Notes under the pieces: model-generated
Seen by the model: the letters and a program-made list of their open reading frames with translations, nothing else
Databases searched by the model: none
What the model was told of the DNA's origin: nothing
Shown: piece after piece, positions 35,817-46,962 of the stretch
Layout: the number at the start of each line of letters is the position of its first letter
Position numbering within the stretch: the first letter of the stretch is position 1
Translations under genes and position numbers: made by a program
Assembly (NCBI GenBank): GCA_965153455.1
Contig: OZ234500.1
Location: forward strand, 11,036,001 to 11,100,000
DNA length: 64,000 nt
From: Sphagnum compactum
Taxonomy: Eukaryota > Bryophyta > Sphagnopsida > Sphagnales
Direction: 5' to 3'

Positions 35817-35819
35817 TAA

Positions 35820-38800
35820 TATACGTAAGTCTATGTGATAGATTATCTGGCTACCCATGTGAGGAAATATATAGAGCATCAATTTGTTCCACTCATCATA
35901 TCCCGGGTACCAATTTTTTCAACAAGTTCTGTAGCCGACCAAACTTTAGTAGGTGAATATTTCTGCAGCAAAGCCAATATAGTCACCAACACTAAATGTC
36001 ATGACTATGGTATGTTCAATGAGAACTGATCTTGGGTGACAATGTTAGGTGAGCATATGAACACAAACTAAGCTGACGTCCCATGTTCTACCATGTATTC
36101 TTTTACCCACTTTGGGCTATCCCACACACTTGTTTGTGTACAACGGCAGCGCGGTATGAGACATTAGTCTTCAAGATTGACCCCGCACTTTTGAGACACT
36201 TTCTAGCTCCTTGACCTCAAAGTGACCCAGGGCAGGAGAGTGTAGTAGAGATGGAACCATCATTCACCAGCTGCTTCTGCTTACCAAACTGAATCAGATA
36301 GGTGTATATATATATATATATACATATCTTGGTATACTTGCTTTAGCAATAATTTGTCTCTAACCTCTGTATTGCAATCCATGATGGTGATTCATTGCAG
36401 GCGAGGTTCCCAGCGTGACCAGGGCATCAAGTTCCCGAGTTAGAGCTTAAAACCTAGGGCTTCTGCCACCACCAGTGGTGTGATGGAGATGCTTATGATA
36501 ATGTGCCTGCTAAGGTCTCGTAGCACCCTTTTCTCAAAATCTTGTTTCACATAAATGTAGTTGGTGTGAGATATGGACTTCAGCAAATGTCGAGTCAGCC
36601 TAGTAGTGATATATTGAGTCATTTCCCAGAAGACTGTAGTTGTCTCAATTAATTGTCTCATGAACCTCATTCATCTCAAGTACATTTAGGGTCCAAGAGG
36701 CCATATCACCTTCAACTCATAAAGCGCTTGTGCAAATTTTCAAGTGTATTTGGAGGGCACCTTACATTGATGAATATCCCTGCAAAATAAGAGGAGGGAT
36801 CTTATGGGAGGATGTTCAATCAGCAATGGGTTCCTTATTGCAGACACTACAAAAGCATTGTCTACTTCTTTTGTTATTGTGTGCCAGTGGCCCAATTCAT
36901 CTTTTTGAGAAAGAGATGGATGACGCCAAGACACCAAATTTGGGTCCTGAGGTTATGCACACTTTGGGCACATATGATAAGACACAAAATTTGTGTACGA
37001 GCAGCATCAACTTGTGTCTGGACATCATTGTGCAATTCAGCAGTCAGGGAAAAAAGAAGCAAACAATACATTTGTATTTTCTGCAATAAGGACCCATTGC
37101 TGGTTGCACACCCTCTGATTTTATGCTTACTCCTTAAGGGTGGCTGGGTGGGTGGGAGCTTACTCCAACCATTAAGACCCTACCCCTCCTGCACCTCATG
37201 ACCGAGATATGTTTAAGTTTGTTATAACAGTCGGTCCATGCTTTACAATGGGTAGTAAATCCCAAGGGTGGGGAACATATTCCCAAAAAGCCGGGCATAG
37301 ACTTGCCTACTGCCTGGTTCTAGGCCTTTTAATTTGAGAATGCCCTCATTGTATGGCTTTACCTTACATTATTTACCCTTTAGAGAGAGCCTCATGTGTC
37401 ACCCATTGTGACAACCACCACATGTTCATTGGGACCTCGTGTTTAGCCCTCACACCTCTTATTGACAAAACATCAAACAAAAAGTAGTGCATCATACTCT
37501 ACCAATTGTGTAAGACTTTGTCTAGTAGGAAAGTTTGAAAGGACTGATGGGTCTAGATGTGGAGTGCAGTCAATAGCTAAGGATAGAAAGCTAGCTGCAC
37601 AGATCGATCTTCCTTGGGAAGGAAAAAGAGTGCACATTCCAAAGCGGTATTATTACATGATGGCTCTGCCCCTCAGGGCAAGTTAAAATTTCAAACCAAA
37701 AACAGTTAAAATAGGAATTGCTACATGTTGATAAGCAATTAACTCACACTTGGTGAACAGTCCTCAAAATGTGGGACCGAATGTAGTAAACTACATCCCT
37801 GGATTGTCTCTCCAACAAAGGACCCAAATAGCCCAGTATCCAACAGTAACAACCGCATGGAGCAAAAGCTTACTAGGAATCGGTGTTGGGTGGGTATCAA
37901 CTTTTGAACATACTAGCTGATACTGGTATGGAATTATTTTCTACAAATAGCTACAAGCTTGATACTGGTATCGAATCTGTTTTTTAACTTTTGTAAACAG
38001 CCACATCCTGGCATGAGGATCGAAGTCTGATTTCAGCTGGCATTGGCAGGTATATATACTTGGTATTGAGATTGACATAGCGCTCATATTATTAAACTGG
38101 TATTATCTCAGTTTGTATCAATCCTGTACTGGTACAAGGATGGTATCACCTCAGGTCATATCAGTCTGGTCGGTTCTTTGATTCCACAACTAGGGTAGAA
38201 CTGCCCATCACCAATCACTTTTTTAGATCTTTGCCATCTGTGCTTCATTTGGAATGATTTAAAATGTTATGTGAGTGCTACCTCAAGCTCGAGAAATCAT
38301 CTTTAAAGTGCAAAGGACAATGAGTAATGAAGAAATAGCAAAATGAAAAAGAAGCTTTTCAACTCATAAAGCTCATTTTTTTCTTTTTTCTTCTCTTTGG
38401 ACCCCACTGACTTTCAAAGCTTCTAACTTTCTCATTTCTTATTCATTTTAAACGATTTAAAGTGCTATAGGAATGCCATGTCCAGTTACAAATCATCCAG
38501 TTACAAATCATCTTTGAACTCTAATAACGACAGAGCAACATACAAGGAATTTTCAGGGTGATTGGGAATCAGCTTTGTAACATTCAGTGGTTTGTTTTTT
38601 TGAGTTTTTGACCCTCTTTACTTTGGGGGGCCATGACTTTCTCAATTCTAATCCGTTTTTTATCATTTTTAGTTCACCAGGTAAGAGGGGTTCAAGTTTT
38701 GTTTGGACACCAGAAACAACCAAGGTTCCTGCATACTTGTACAACGTATACCATCTTTTGCTTTTTATTTGCCTTTATTCTTTTTGAGTGGATCCTTAGT

Positions 38801-39900
38801 TCCAGGTTTGGTGTCTCTCTTGATTGATATGCCATTTTATGCCACTATCTTATTCTTTTATGTACCAATCTGAAATCAAAGGAATCCTGTTATTGTAGTA
38901 CCTGAACAAATTGTGCTGAATAATTTCTCTATTTATGAAAATTCATTTTGGCATATGATAGATTTTTTTCCATATTTTCAGCATGCATCATAATATTTTC
39001 AACAGTAATGAAGGCAAGAATCATCCGTCTGGCATGAAGCTCAACTTGTGTTGAAGCAGCCATGCTTCTCTGGACCCAATTAAAGTGAATGCAAATTTCT
39101 AATGAATCCATGATTTTGCAAATTGACATGTTCTGTCGACAATTAGAATCAAGATTCAAACTCAACTGCCATATGGCACCTCCCCAACACAAGCAACCAA
39201 TTGTGTAAAACCATAATACAAATTTTGATTTGGCAAATGTTTCAAAAAGTTCCAATCTTTTGTTGGATAAACCCAGTTTCTAGAGCAACTGCCAAAGGAA
39301 GATGCTTTTGCAGAACATCTAATGGGTGAACCTGATTGTGCCACTAGCTTTGAACAAAGAGCCCACAAATGTGCCCCATCTTGCTTCCACATTCAGGTTT
39401 TCAAAACTTTCAACAAATGGAGACCTGAAAACCTCAAAATTTTGGCATTTCAAGCATTCAAATTCTTTAAAATCTCACAATTTCAAAACCAATTTACCTA
39501 GTGTGGAATCTGTTCAAGTACTACAGCATTTACATGTTTCACACAGCCTCCCATTGTGATTCCTTTATTAGATGTCTATAGCTAGCCTTGGATCCAGGGT
39601 TCACAACCATATTGTATTAGTACATAATCTATGTAGCATGCATGCTATCTGTTTGTCATTTGTCTGGCATATAGGAGATACTGGGACTCACCTCTTTTCT
39701 GGTATTCCCAAAACACATGTAGAACTGAGAATTCCAAAAGTTAACGAGCCGATTTTCTAAACCTAAAGTGCATTTATTTTCAGCTTGTGGCAACAACAGT
39801 TTTTGAGCTAAAAAGATTGGGATCACCACAATTTGTCAACCAAATTCAAAAAAAACTAACTATAAGTTGCATTCAAGAAGGTAAGTAACTAAGTACCCAG
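35820..39900. other. No gene recognised
   Basis: Includes an (AT)n tract at about 36306-36322 and scattered frames below 130 codons with no recognisable domain. Around 38270-38480 and 38480-38680 the words TTTCTCATTCTTATTCATTTTAA and CCAGTTACAAATCATC are locally duplicated. Possibly old transposon DNA, but I cannot identify a protein. Confidence 0.45.
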
Positions 39901-39911
39901 GCATTGTTACA

Positions 39912-40070
39912 GTGATTCCTTTTTCTTTTCCTGGTGTTCAGGAGTCCAAGCAAAACACACTTTGATTTCTTATCAATTTCATGCATGACTGACTGATTCC
40001 CTTTTTTCCTGGTTTTCATGAGTCCAAGCAAAACACACTTTGATTTTTTATCAATTTCCATGTGTGACTG
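39912..40070 (+). repeat. Tandem duplication, about 85-90 bp, two copies
   Basis: The segment GAGTCCAAGCAAAACACACTTTGATTTCTTATCAATTTC, with the preceding TTCCTGGT.TTCA, occurs near 39929 and again near 40018. The differences are few, so the duplication is fairly recent. Confidence 0.8.
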
Positions 40071-40924
40071 GAATTCTAGATTTATAACTGTATCATTGGA
40101 CAACTCCTTTCTGCAACACCTTTATGCTCGGTGGCCAACATTCCAACTACTAAAAAAACCATTCCAGTGCCCAAAATGGTGGTGGGGTCACAACAGCACT
40201 TTGACTACTAGTTGAACATGTCTGCTACAACAATTATGTATCATTTTCCATGAATGGAGAATATTGGGTCAGTCGCGGAGGATGTTGGGTCAGGGGGAGT
40301 TTCTCGTTACTATTCATGAGACGAATCTCCTTCAAGATCACACCCTTGTAGAACTAAAATGCAGTATTGCAAGAAAGAGGAAGAGGTTACGGAATTCCCT
40401 GTTAATTCCTTAAGTCATCAACAACCAGTGAGCCAGAAAATCTCCCTTGCTGCACAATGATTGATACAGAAGTCTCAAGAGTCTTAAAAAAGCCTGAAAT
40501 GTTTTGAAGTGAAGTCGAAGAATAGTGAAGACTAAGAGGGCCGGGGAATGTGGGGGATATTATACAACTGAATTCTCAATTGGGTTTGTGTTTCTGTCAC
40601 TCCAACACTGTGCGTAGGACTAATAATAATTGGCACTCCTTAATTTTAACATATGCAGACGTTCTACTCTTGACTTTGTAACAATATTCAAGCTGTGTTG
40701 CATTTGATATTTTGACTCATGCTTAAGCTCCAACTCCTGAATTTGGAAAATGAAGAAAATGATTTATTATTATCGTTATTATTTATTGAATCCTTGGGAA
40801 AGTTCAAAAGCCCGTATACATGTACTTCTAACTCAAGAAATTGCATTCTTCTCATGGTTGCTGAAATAAGTAGTGTATGACGTGAAATCTGGTGGTTGAA
40901 AATGAGTAAAATGAATCCTTCAAG

Positions 40925-41975
40925 GAGAACGTACAATAACTAGATGACTTTCTTCTCATTTATGAATCTCTTGATTGGGCCCATCAAATTAACCAAGACC
41001 TTATCTTCCTCACATTAGATTTCTCTAAAGCATATGATACATTCTTTTGGGTATTTCTCTTTTGAATGTTTTGGTAGGTTAGGGTTCTTTCAAAAGTTTG
41101 TATAGATGGTTTGGATCCTTCTTGAAGGGCCAAAAGCCTGAGTTAATCTTAACAGCTTTTCGACTAAGTCGGTTTCAATTGAGAGAGAGGTGTTAAGTTA
41201 AGCAAGGGTGCCTTCTAGTTCCATAACTTAATTCTTAATTGTTGCTGAAGTCCTTAATCGGGCTATACTGGAAGGCAAAATCCAAGGCATTTCCCTCCTT
41301 GGGGAAACTATGTATTATGAAACTACCACCCAGCAGGTAGTTTCATAATACACAAACAATATCTCTTTCACCGTTAAAATTTTTAAGTCTAAAGGTGCAT
41401 TCACACTTGGTGTTAAGGACTTTAGTATTATGTCCCCTAACACCAAGCTAGTCATTTAGAACCTAAACCTATTTACAAAGATTTTATGTTAAGTTAACAT
41501 TCACTTAATATTAAACCATCACCCATTTAACATTGGGTACCATCTAAGATGCCATCTAGATTATCACTTAACACTGACTTAACATTAGGTGCGAATGCAC
41601 CTTAAGTGTTTATAACTTAGTGGTTACTCTTAATAGCTTTGTGAAGCCTCTAGCTTGGAAATTAAATGGGAGAAAAATGTGGCATACTAGTTTGGGGAAA
41701 CATTAACTTGTCCAAACTAGTCAGATGGGTAGGAATGAAAACGGACAAGAAAAGGAGACATCACAAAGTTGTTGAGCACCCCTTCTCCTTAGATATGGAG
41801 ATCCAAGATGTCGACTGGCTTCTCATGAATAGTGTTAGAAAGAAACTAACCTATTGGTGTTCAACAAAGTCATTGCTTGATGGCCGTGTTATGGTTATGA
41901 ACAAAACGTTATTTTCAACTTTGTGGTCTTTCATAATGATGCAAGGAGGTTCAAAGCAAGGAAAATCAAAGTAAT
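40925..41975 (+). mobile_element. Dead LINE (non-LTR) reverse transcriptase fragment
   Basis: Translated pieces in shifting frames give non-LTR reverse transcriptase order. 'FLTLDFSKAYD' (RT motif A, catalytic-Asp block) is near 41010-41045. 'VAEVLNRAILEGKIQGISLLG' is near 41240-41305, and 'SFTVKIF' follows a damaged active-site region near 41345-41385. After the inserted MITE come 'WKLNGRK' near 41655 (from an 'INWEKS'-like block) and 'SLLDGRVMVMNKTLFSTLW' (from the 'LAGRAxxxNxVLxSxLW' block) near 41870-41925. There are several stops and frameshifts, and the YADD-type site is degraded. Neither ends nor poly(A) tail are visible. Confidence 0.8.
41393..41602. mobile_element. Tourist/PIF-Harbinger-like MITE, copy 2 (210 bp), nested in the LINE
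   Basis: AGGTGCATTCACAC at the left end and GTGCGAATGCACCT at the right end form an inverted repeat of 14 bp with one mismatch. TAA flanks both ends (41390-41392 and 41603-41605). It interrupts the LINE reverse-transcriptase frame between the 'SFTVKIF' part and the 'LNSFVKPL' part, so it inserted after the LINE. Its ends are better conserved than those of copy 1. Confidence 0.88.
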
Positions 41976-41979
41976 GTTT

Positions 41980-44115
41980 AGAAATTATTTGTGAGTGAGT
42001 AAGGAACTTCCACCCATACTAAAAATGCATTGTAACACATTATGTCTTTTTCAGTCGGACCCAAAAATGATTCTTGTTTTTTTTTTATTGCATCAAAAAC
42101 TATTTAGTCACATAAATCACTAAATAGTGATAAAGGACATCAACATGTCATGTGATATCATGATTTTGTGATTATAATCAATATAACAATTTATTGATTT
42201 TTCAAGTAAAATATATTTTTAAAAAATTTATGTGAAATTAGTTAGTTGAAAGGATCATTGACTTTTGTGACTGGTCGCAATTAAATTTCTCAAGATGATG
42301 ACATACCATGTGATAATAAGGTGTTATGACTCAAATTAACATCATGATTCATGATAATAATTTTTTATGAAATATCTTTTTTTAATTAATTTGAAAATAT
42401 CATTGACCTTTATGACTAACAACAACTTAAGTTTTCATGATGATGACATATGGGTGCAATAAAATACAATACGTATGTTTACTAGATGAATGTTATAATT
42501 ATAAATCACTATTTATCTAATGGTAGATTCACACATGACATCATAGATTTCACAAATGAAAATTTAGGCCCTTAAGTAACCCTTAGGTAGACCTGAACGT
42601 AACCTAAGCAATTTTTAAATAATTTATTTAAAGTAAGTCCTTACGTAATCTAGATAGTCTTTAATTAAAACCCTCTAGATAAACCCTTATGTATCCGAAA
42701 TAACCTAAGTAACCTCTAGGTAAGTGTTTAAATAATTTGGGTAGCTTAAGGTAAGTTGAATAGGTCACTTAGATAAGTTTTTTTTAATGTTTATTAAAAT
42801 GTGATAACATAAAAATAATAAGTGTTATGATAAAAAAAATTTATTTTCAATGTGGAGTGAGAAATTCAAACCCTTATTCTTGCAATTTATCTATTATAGT
42901 TTTAAATAGGTCATTATATGACGAAACTCAGCTAAGGCGCATAGGCTATGCCACCTAGGCTCCTAACTAACCCATGTAAAAACTTAGCTTAATTAACTTA
43001 AGTTTTTACATATAGTCATAATATGCCATGTTTTGGTGTAATAAATTGACCCAAATGTTTATGTACTTATCAACCCCTTGCATCCAATAAAAAGTTGACA
43101 AATCTATTTTATATTCAATTCACTCTTGATCGTGTGAAATTCATAATTGAACATGTGTGAAATTTTATTTTATTTTTTGACACGCATCACTTTTATAAGA
43201 AGATATTTATTATAATATCTAATAAATAAAATGACTAGGTTGACATGGCATTAATATCAATTTTACACTTTTCATTAAACAATGTCCATTCTGACATTTT
43301 AATTCCAATTTTGTAGAATAGAATCAAATGTAATTGTAATTTTCAATAATTTGTAATTGAAAATGGTTTGAAACAAAAATTAATTGTGGGCAAAGATCTT
43401 CCTCAGATTAACTTTTAAAACCTTGAATTTATCTTAAGAATTGGGAATTGGGGTGAAAGGGAGACTTATGGTATGTAAAAATGCCTCAATGAGATTAGGG
43501 TAATGGGACATGCAAAAAGGATGTCCCATCTTTTTACATAATTTGTGTTTCACTTTAATTTTGTGATGTTATCCTTGTTTTATCCAATTAAAGAGGTTAC
43601 AACTTTACAAAATCATTTGTTAGTCAATGTTATCAATGGAAACCTAAAAACTTTGGCAACTGAAAATCAACAATGTACACACAAGGCTTTAAGATTTATG
43701 TACCCTTCAAGCACCATATTAACAACCCTCAAAAGAAAACCCACATGCAAGTTACCTCAAAAACTGCAATAAAATTGGAGAATGGTTTTTTGGGAATTGG
43801 TTGGTTAAGGTAACTCATGAGACATCTTTCTTTGGTCTTTTGGCCTAATAACTTACATGCCTTGAAAAGCAAGGAGGTGGGATGTTGCAACTTGTAGTTG
43901 GTGTTTTCACAAAGGAGCACAAGAGACAAATGGAGGCTGAGCATTGTCATAATTAGCTAGACTTAAAAGAGACCCAACTTAGACAATTTGGACACTGACC
44001 ATAGTAAAAGTTGAAGGTTAGGTGTATGGGAATTTTAATGAGGTTGGTGCTTAACTTGTTGAATTACTTGCAACCATATTTGAAGAACCATGGTAGCATG
44101 TCCATTAGACTCAGA
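41980..44115. other. AT-rich DNA with a stretch like the window start
   Basis: 42560-42780 repeats the CCTTAAGTAACCCTTAGGTAGACC type of degenerate words seen at 1-560. The rest has no recognised gene. A 75-codon frame near 43545 has no recognisable content. Confidence 0.5.
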
Positions 44116-44119
44116 TTTT

Positions 44120-44397
44120 GTTGGCCTTGCTTACCAAGGCAATTAGGATATTGTGTTTAGATTCATTATAGAGTATAGTAGCTTAAGTGATTTTGGCTCC
44201 TAGGCAATAGGTCTATTTTTATATGAGGATTTTTGAAAGATTATATTTTGGCTTTGTGTTGAAACTTGAGATTAATTATAGAGTTATAATAATATCTTGA
44301 AGGATTTTGGTTTCTTTTTTAGAGGATTTTTTGAAGATTATATTTTTGGCATGGTGAAATATTTGAGTTTCCATAATTCTTCTTTTGCCTTCACATA
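44120..44397 (+). repeat. Dispersed repeat, inverted relative to 57927-58182
   Basis: About 260-280 bp match the reverse complement of 57927-58182 with good identity over the whole length. Shared words include GTGTTTAGATTCATTATAGAG, GGTCTATTTTTATATGAGGA and TTGAAACTTGAGATTA. No coding content. It is either a transposon fragment or a non-coding family member. Confidence 0.75.
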
Positions 44398-44594
44398 CTT
44401 TTTTAATGTAAAAAGGCAAGCACACTCACTCACTAGGCTAGAAAATGAGCAGAAATATGGCCCCACAATTGCCCTGAAGAAAAACAAAAGGTAAACCAAC
44501 AAACAGGTTTTCACAATACCGTATAAACACCATACGGGTACTGTGCTTCTCATGTGGTGGGGGTGGTGGGATTGTATAGAGGTGCAAAAAGCTT

Positions 44595-44895
44595 CATGAA
44601 AATTCATTATTTCTAATGTATTTTGAATTGCTATGAAAATTTGATAGCATTCAAAATTCATTATTTCTAATGTATTTTGAACTCTAGGAAAATTTAAATA
44701 GTATTCAAAGTTCATTATTTCTAATGTATTTTGAATGCTATGAAAATTTTGATAGCATTCAAAATTCATTATTTCTAATGTATTTTGAACTCTAGGAAAA
44801 TTTAATAGTATTCAAAGTTCATTATTTCTAATGTATTTTGAATGCAATGAAAATTTTGATAGCATTCAAAATTCATTATTTCTAATGTATTTCCA
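44595..44895 (+). repeat. 54-bp satellite-like array arranged as 108-bp dimers
   Basis: Six copies of TTCATTATTTCTAATGTATTTT start near 44603, 44657, 44711, 44765, 44818 and 44873, that is every 53-55 bp. Two variants alternate: one carries GAATGCTATGAAAATTTTGATAGCATTC, itself an inverted repeat, and the other GAACTCTAGGAAAATTTAATAGTATTC. The alternation gives a 108-bp higher-order unit. Some minus-strand frames cross it because 54 is divisible by three. Confidence 0.88.
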
Positions 44896-44899
44896 TAAG

Positions 44900-46950
44900 G
44901 CGACTTGTGAAGTTTGCATTTGATTTCAACCAATTGGGATCAAGTTTGGAGCATGTGGGGAACGTTGGGGAAAGTGTAAGTTTAGAGGTCAGTTTACAAC
45001 CCTAAAAATAATAATAATTTCCCAAGCCCAGTAGTTTGTGGACCTCACTAAACTGAAATATTTTGGAATATGTGTCAATTTTGAATTTTGTGCCAAAAGT
45101 GGGAATTGTGTTACGTGGTTGTTCAAATCATTCGCCACCTGGACAGTCTCGATTTAGCCATAATTTACTTATGATTTCTTTTTCTTTTTTTAGCAGTTCT
45201 TGGGGTCTCTAGGTCCACAGTGTTTTCTTTTTTGGCGAAATTTCGCCAAATTTCGACCTGAAAAACATGGTCTTGACCTATATACAAAAGGAATTTTTTC
45301 ATGGAAAAAATGGCCCAAATTCTCCAGATTTCAAAGGAAAAAAAATAAAATAAAAATCCAAATTACCAGATCTTTTTTATAAGTTCCAGTAGGTAGTCAG
45401 GAATTATGGAAAGATTCTGTTTTTTTCCCTACTTTCGTATCTAGTATATGTAGCCAAATTTGGCTAAATCATCTTATATGGGTGATCACCACTTCATCGG
45501 AGGGGGGGGGGGGGGGGGGAAAAAACCCTACTTTGGGCCCATAATTATGGTCCAGGAAATGACTCTTTTGGATTTGCCATATTTCTTAAATTTTTGTTTG
45601 CCTAATTAAACCTGAAATTTTTGGACAGCCTGAAAAAATGGGGCCTGTTTTTTTTGGTTTTTGGAAATGAGCCTATTTATGCAGGACTTGACTCTTGTGC
45701 ATCCTTCTTGTTGGTGCTGTTCTCCTTGATAGTAAGTGAATTGATCAAAAAATATGTTGAGAATGAAACTTCTGCAACACTTGGGTGAAATTGATTAAAT
45801 GCTGAAGTTCCCTTCCAAACTACAATTTCCAAGCTTTGTGTGGATATGGATTTTTTACTTCCGTCCAGTACTTTGTCGCTGTATCTCAGGTTCCACAAAC
45901 AGTGCAAAGTGCAGGGCACACATCCTTCAACACAATGTTGATGAAAGTTGCAGCTTTATGAATCAACCTCACAGATCATGCATCATGAGTATGAAGTGGT
46001 AGCGTGCTTCAATCACAAACTTATGCATCCGATGAATTGGTAATGTAGAATTCAATTATGTAACATTGCCACACACAACCTTTCATTTGCAAGAATTTCC
46101 TGGAATGCAATCAAGTAACTGCCTGAAGATTTCACAGCTTCAGAACCAGAACCAGAACTCCACATTTTGAGACAGCTCCAAGAAAACTGCATTACTGTCT
46201 TCTTTAATAGTGATGTACTTTTAATTAGTTTCCTACTTTTGAAAAGAAATCTTGGTAAATCTGAGTGGATTAAAGAAATATATTTGCCTTTCAACCTGAG
46301 TCATCAATTCTCTTTCAGAAGTTTCAAAGTGATCCATTTCAAGGCTGTGGATTAACATTTCTATGAGATGGAATAAGGAGCTGTGCATCTGGTTCCACCA
46401 AAATGCAATCGACATTTTTTCCAACCTGCTGATTATATGATGCATGTAAACTATGTATTCCTCCTAATCAGGTCCCCATGAACCAGGAATTGTGGAGTTT
46501 GTCTTAGAAGAGAAGAGGGGTAAAAAAACCTTTTACAGAAACCTTGAAAAATTGATAACTTCACAAGTACAGGATACTTCACCCTTAACAAACTACCTGC
46601 AAAATGTTATTCATCACAGCTGAGAATAGTTAAACCCACAATGGTTGCTCTAAACAAGACACCTATTCACATGGATCCAGGACACAGGTCTCATCAAAAT
46701 TGCAACAAATAGCAATGCATCCAGGTCCAAGTCCCTTCCCACCATTTCACAGCTACCTCCAGCCTGGAAACAAAATGTTCCTTGACAACTGTCCTAATGT
46801 TGAAGCAAAAATATTGCCAGCAGAAGTTGGAGTAGATGCCAGCTACAATGATCCCAACATTAGACAATGAAACCTTCATTGAGATCTCTGCTAAGAGAAG
46901 CTACAAAACTTGTTTCTTAAGCATGGACCCTATCAAGGATTGCTGCTCTA
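44900..46950. other. No gene recognised; G-run and 3' flank of the hnRNP gene
   Basis: Contains a palindrome GGCGAAATTTCGCC near 45233 and a G-run of about 18 near 45500. From about 46000 to 46950 the DNA may be 3' UTR of the minus-strand RRM gene. No supported coding region. Confidence 0.4.
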
Positions 46951-46962
46951 ACATACAAATAA

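Noticed and set aside
36300-36325. Possible TATA-rich promoter
   Set aside because: It is an (AT)n microsatellite with no gene downstream that I can support.
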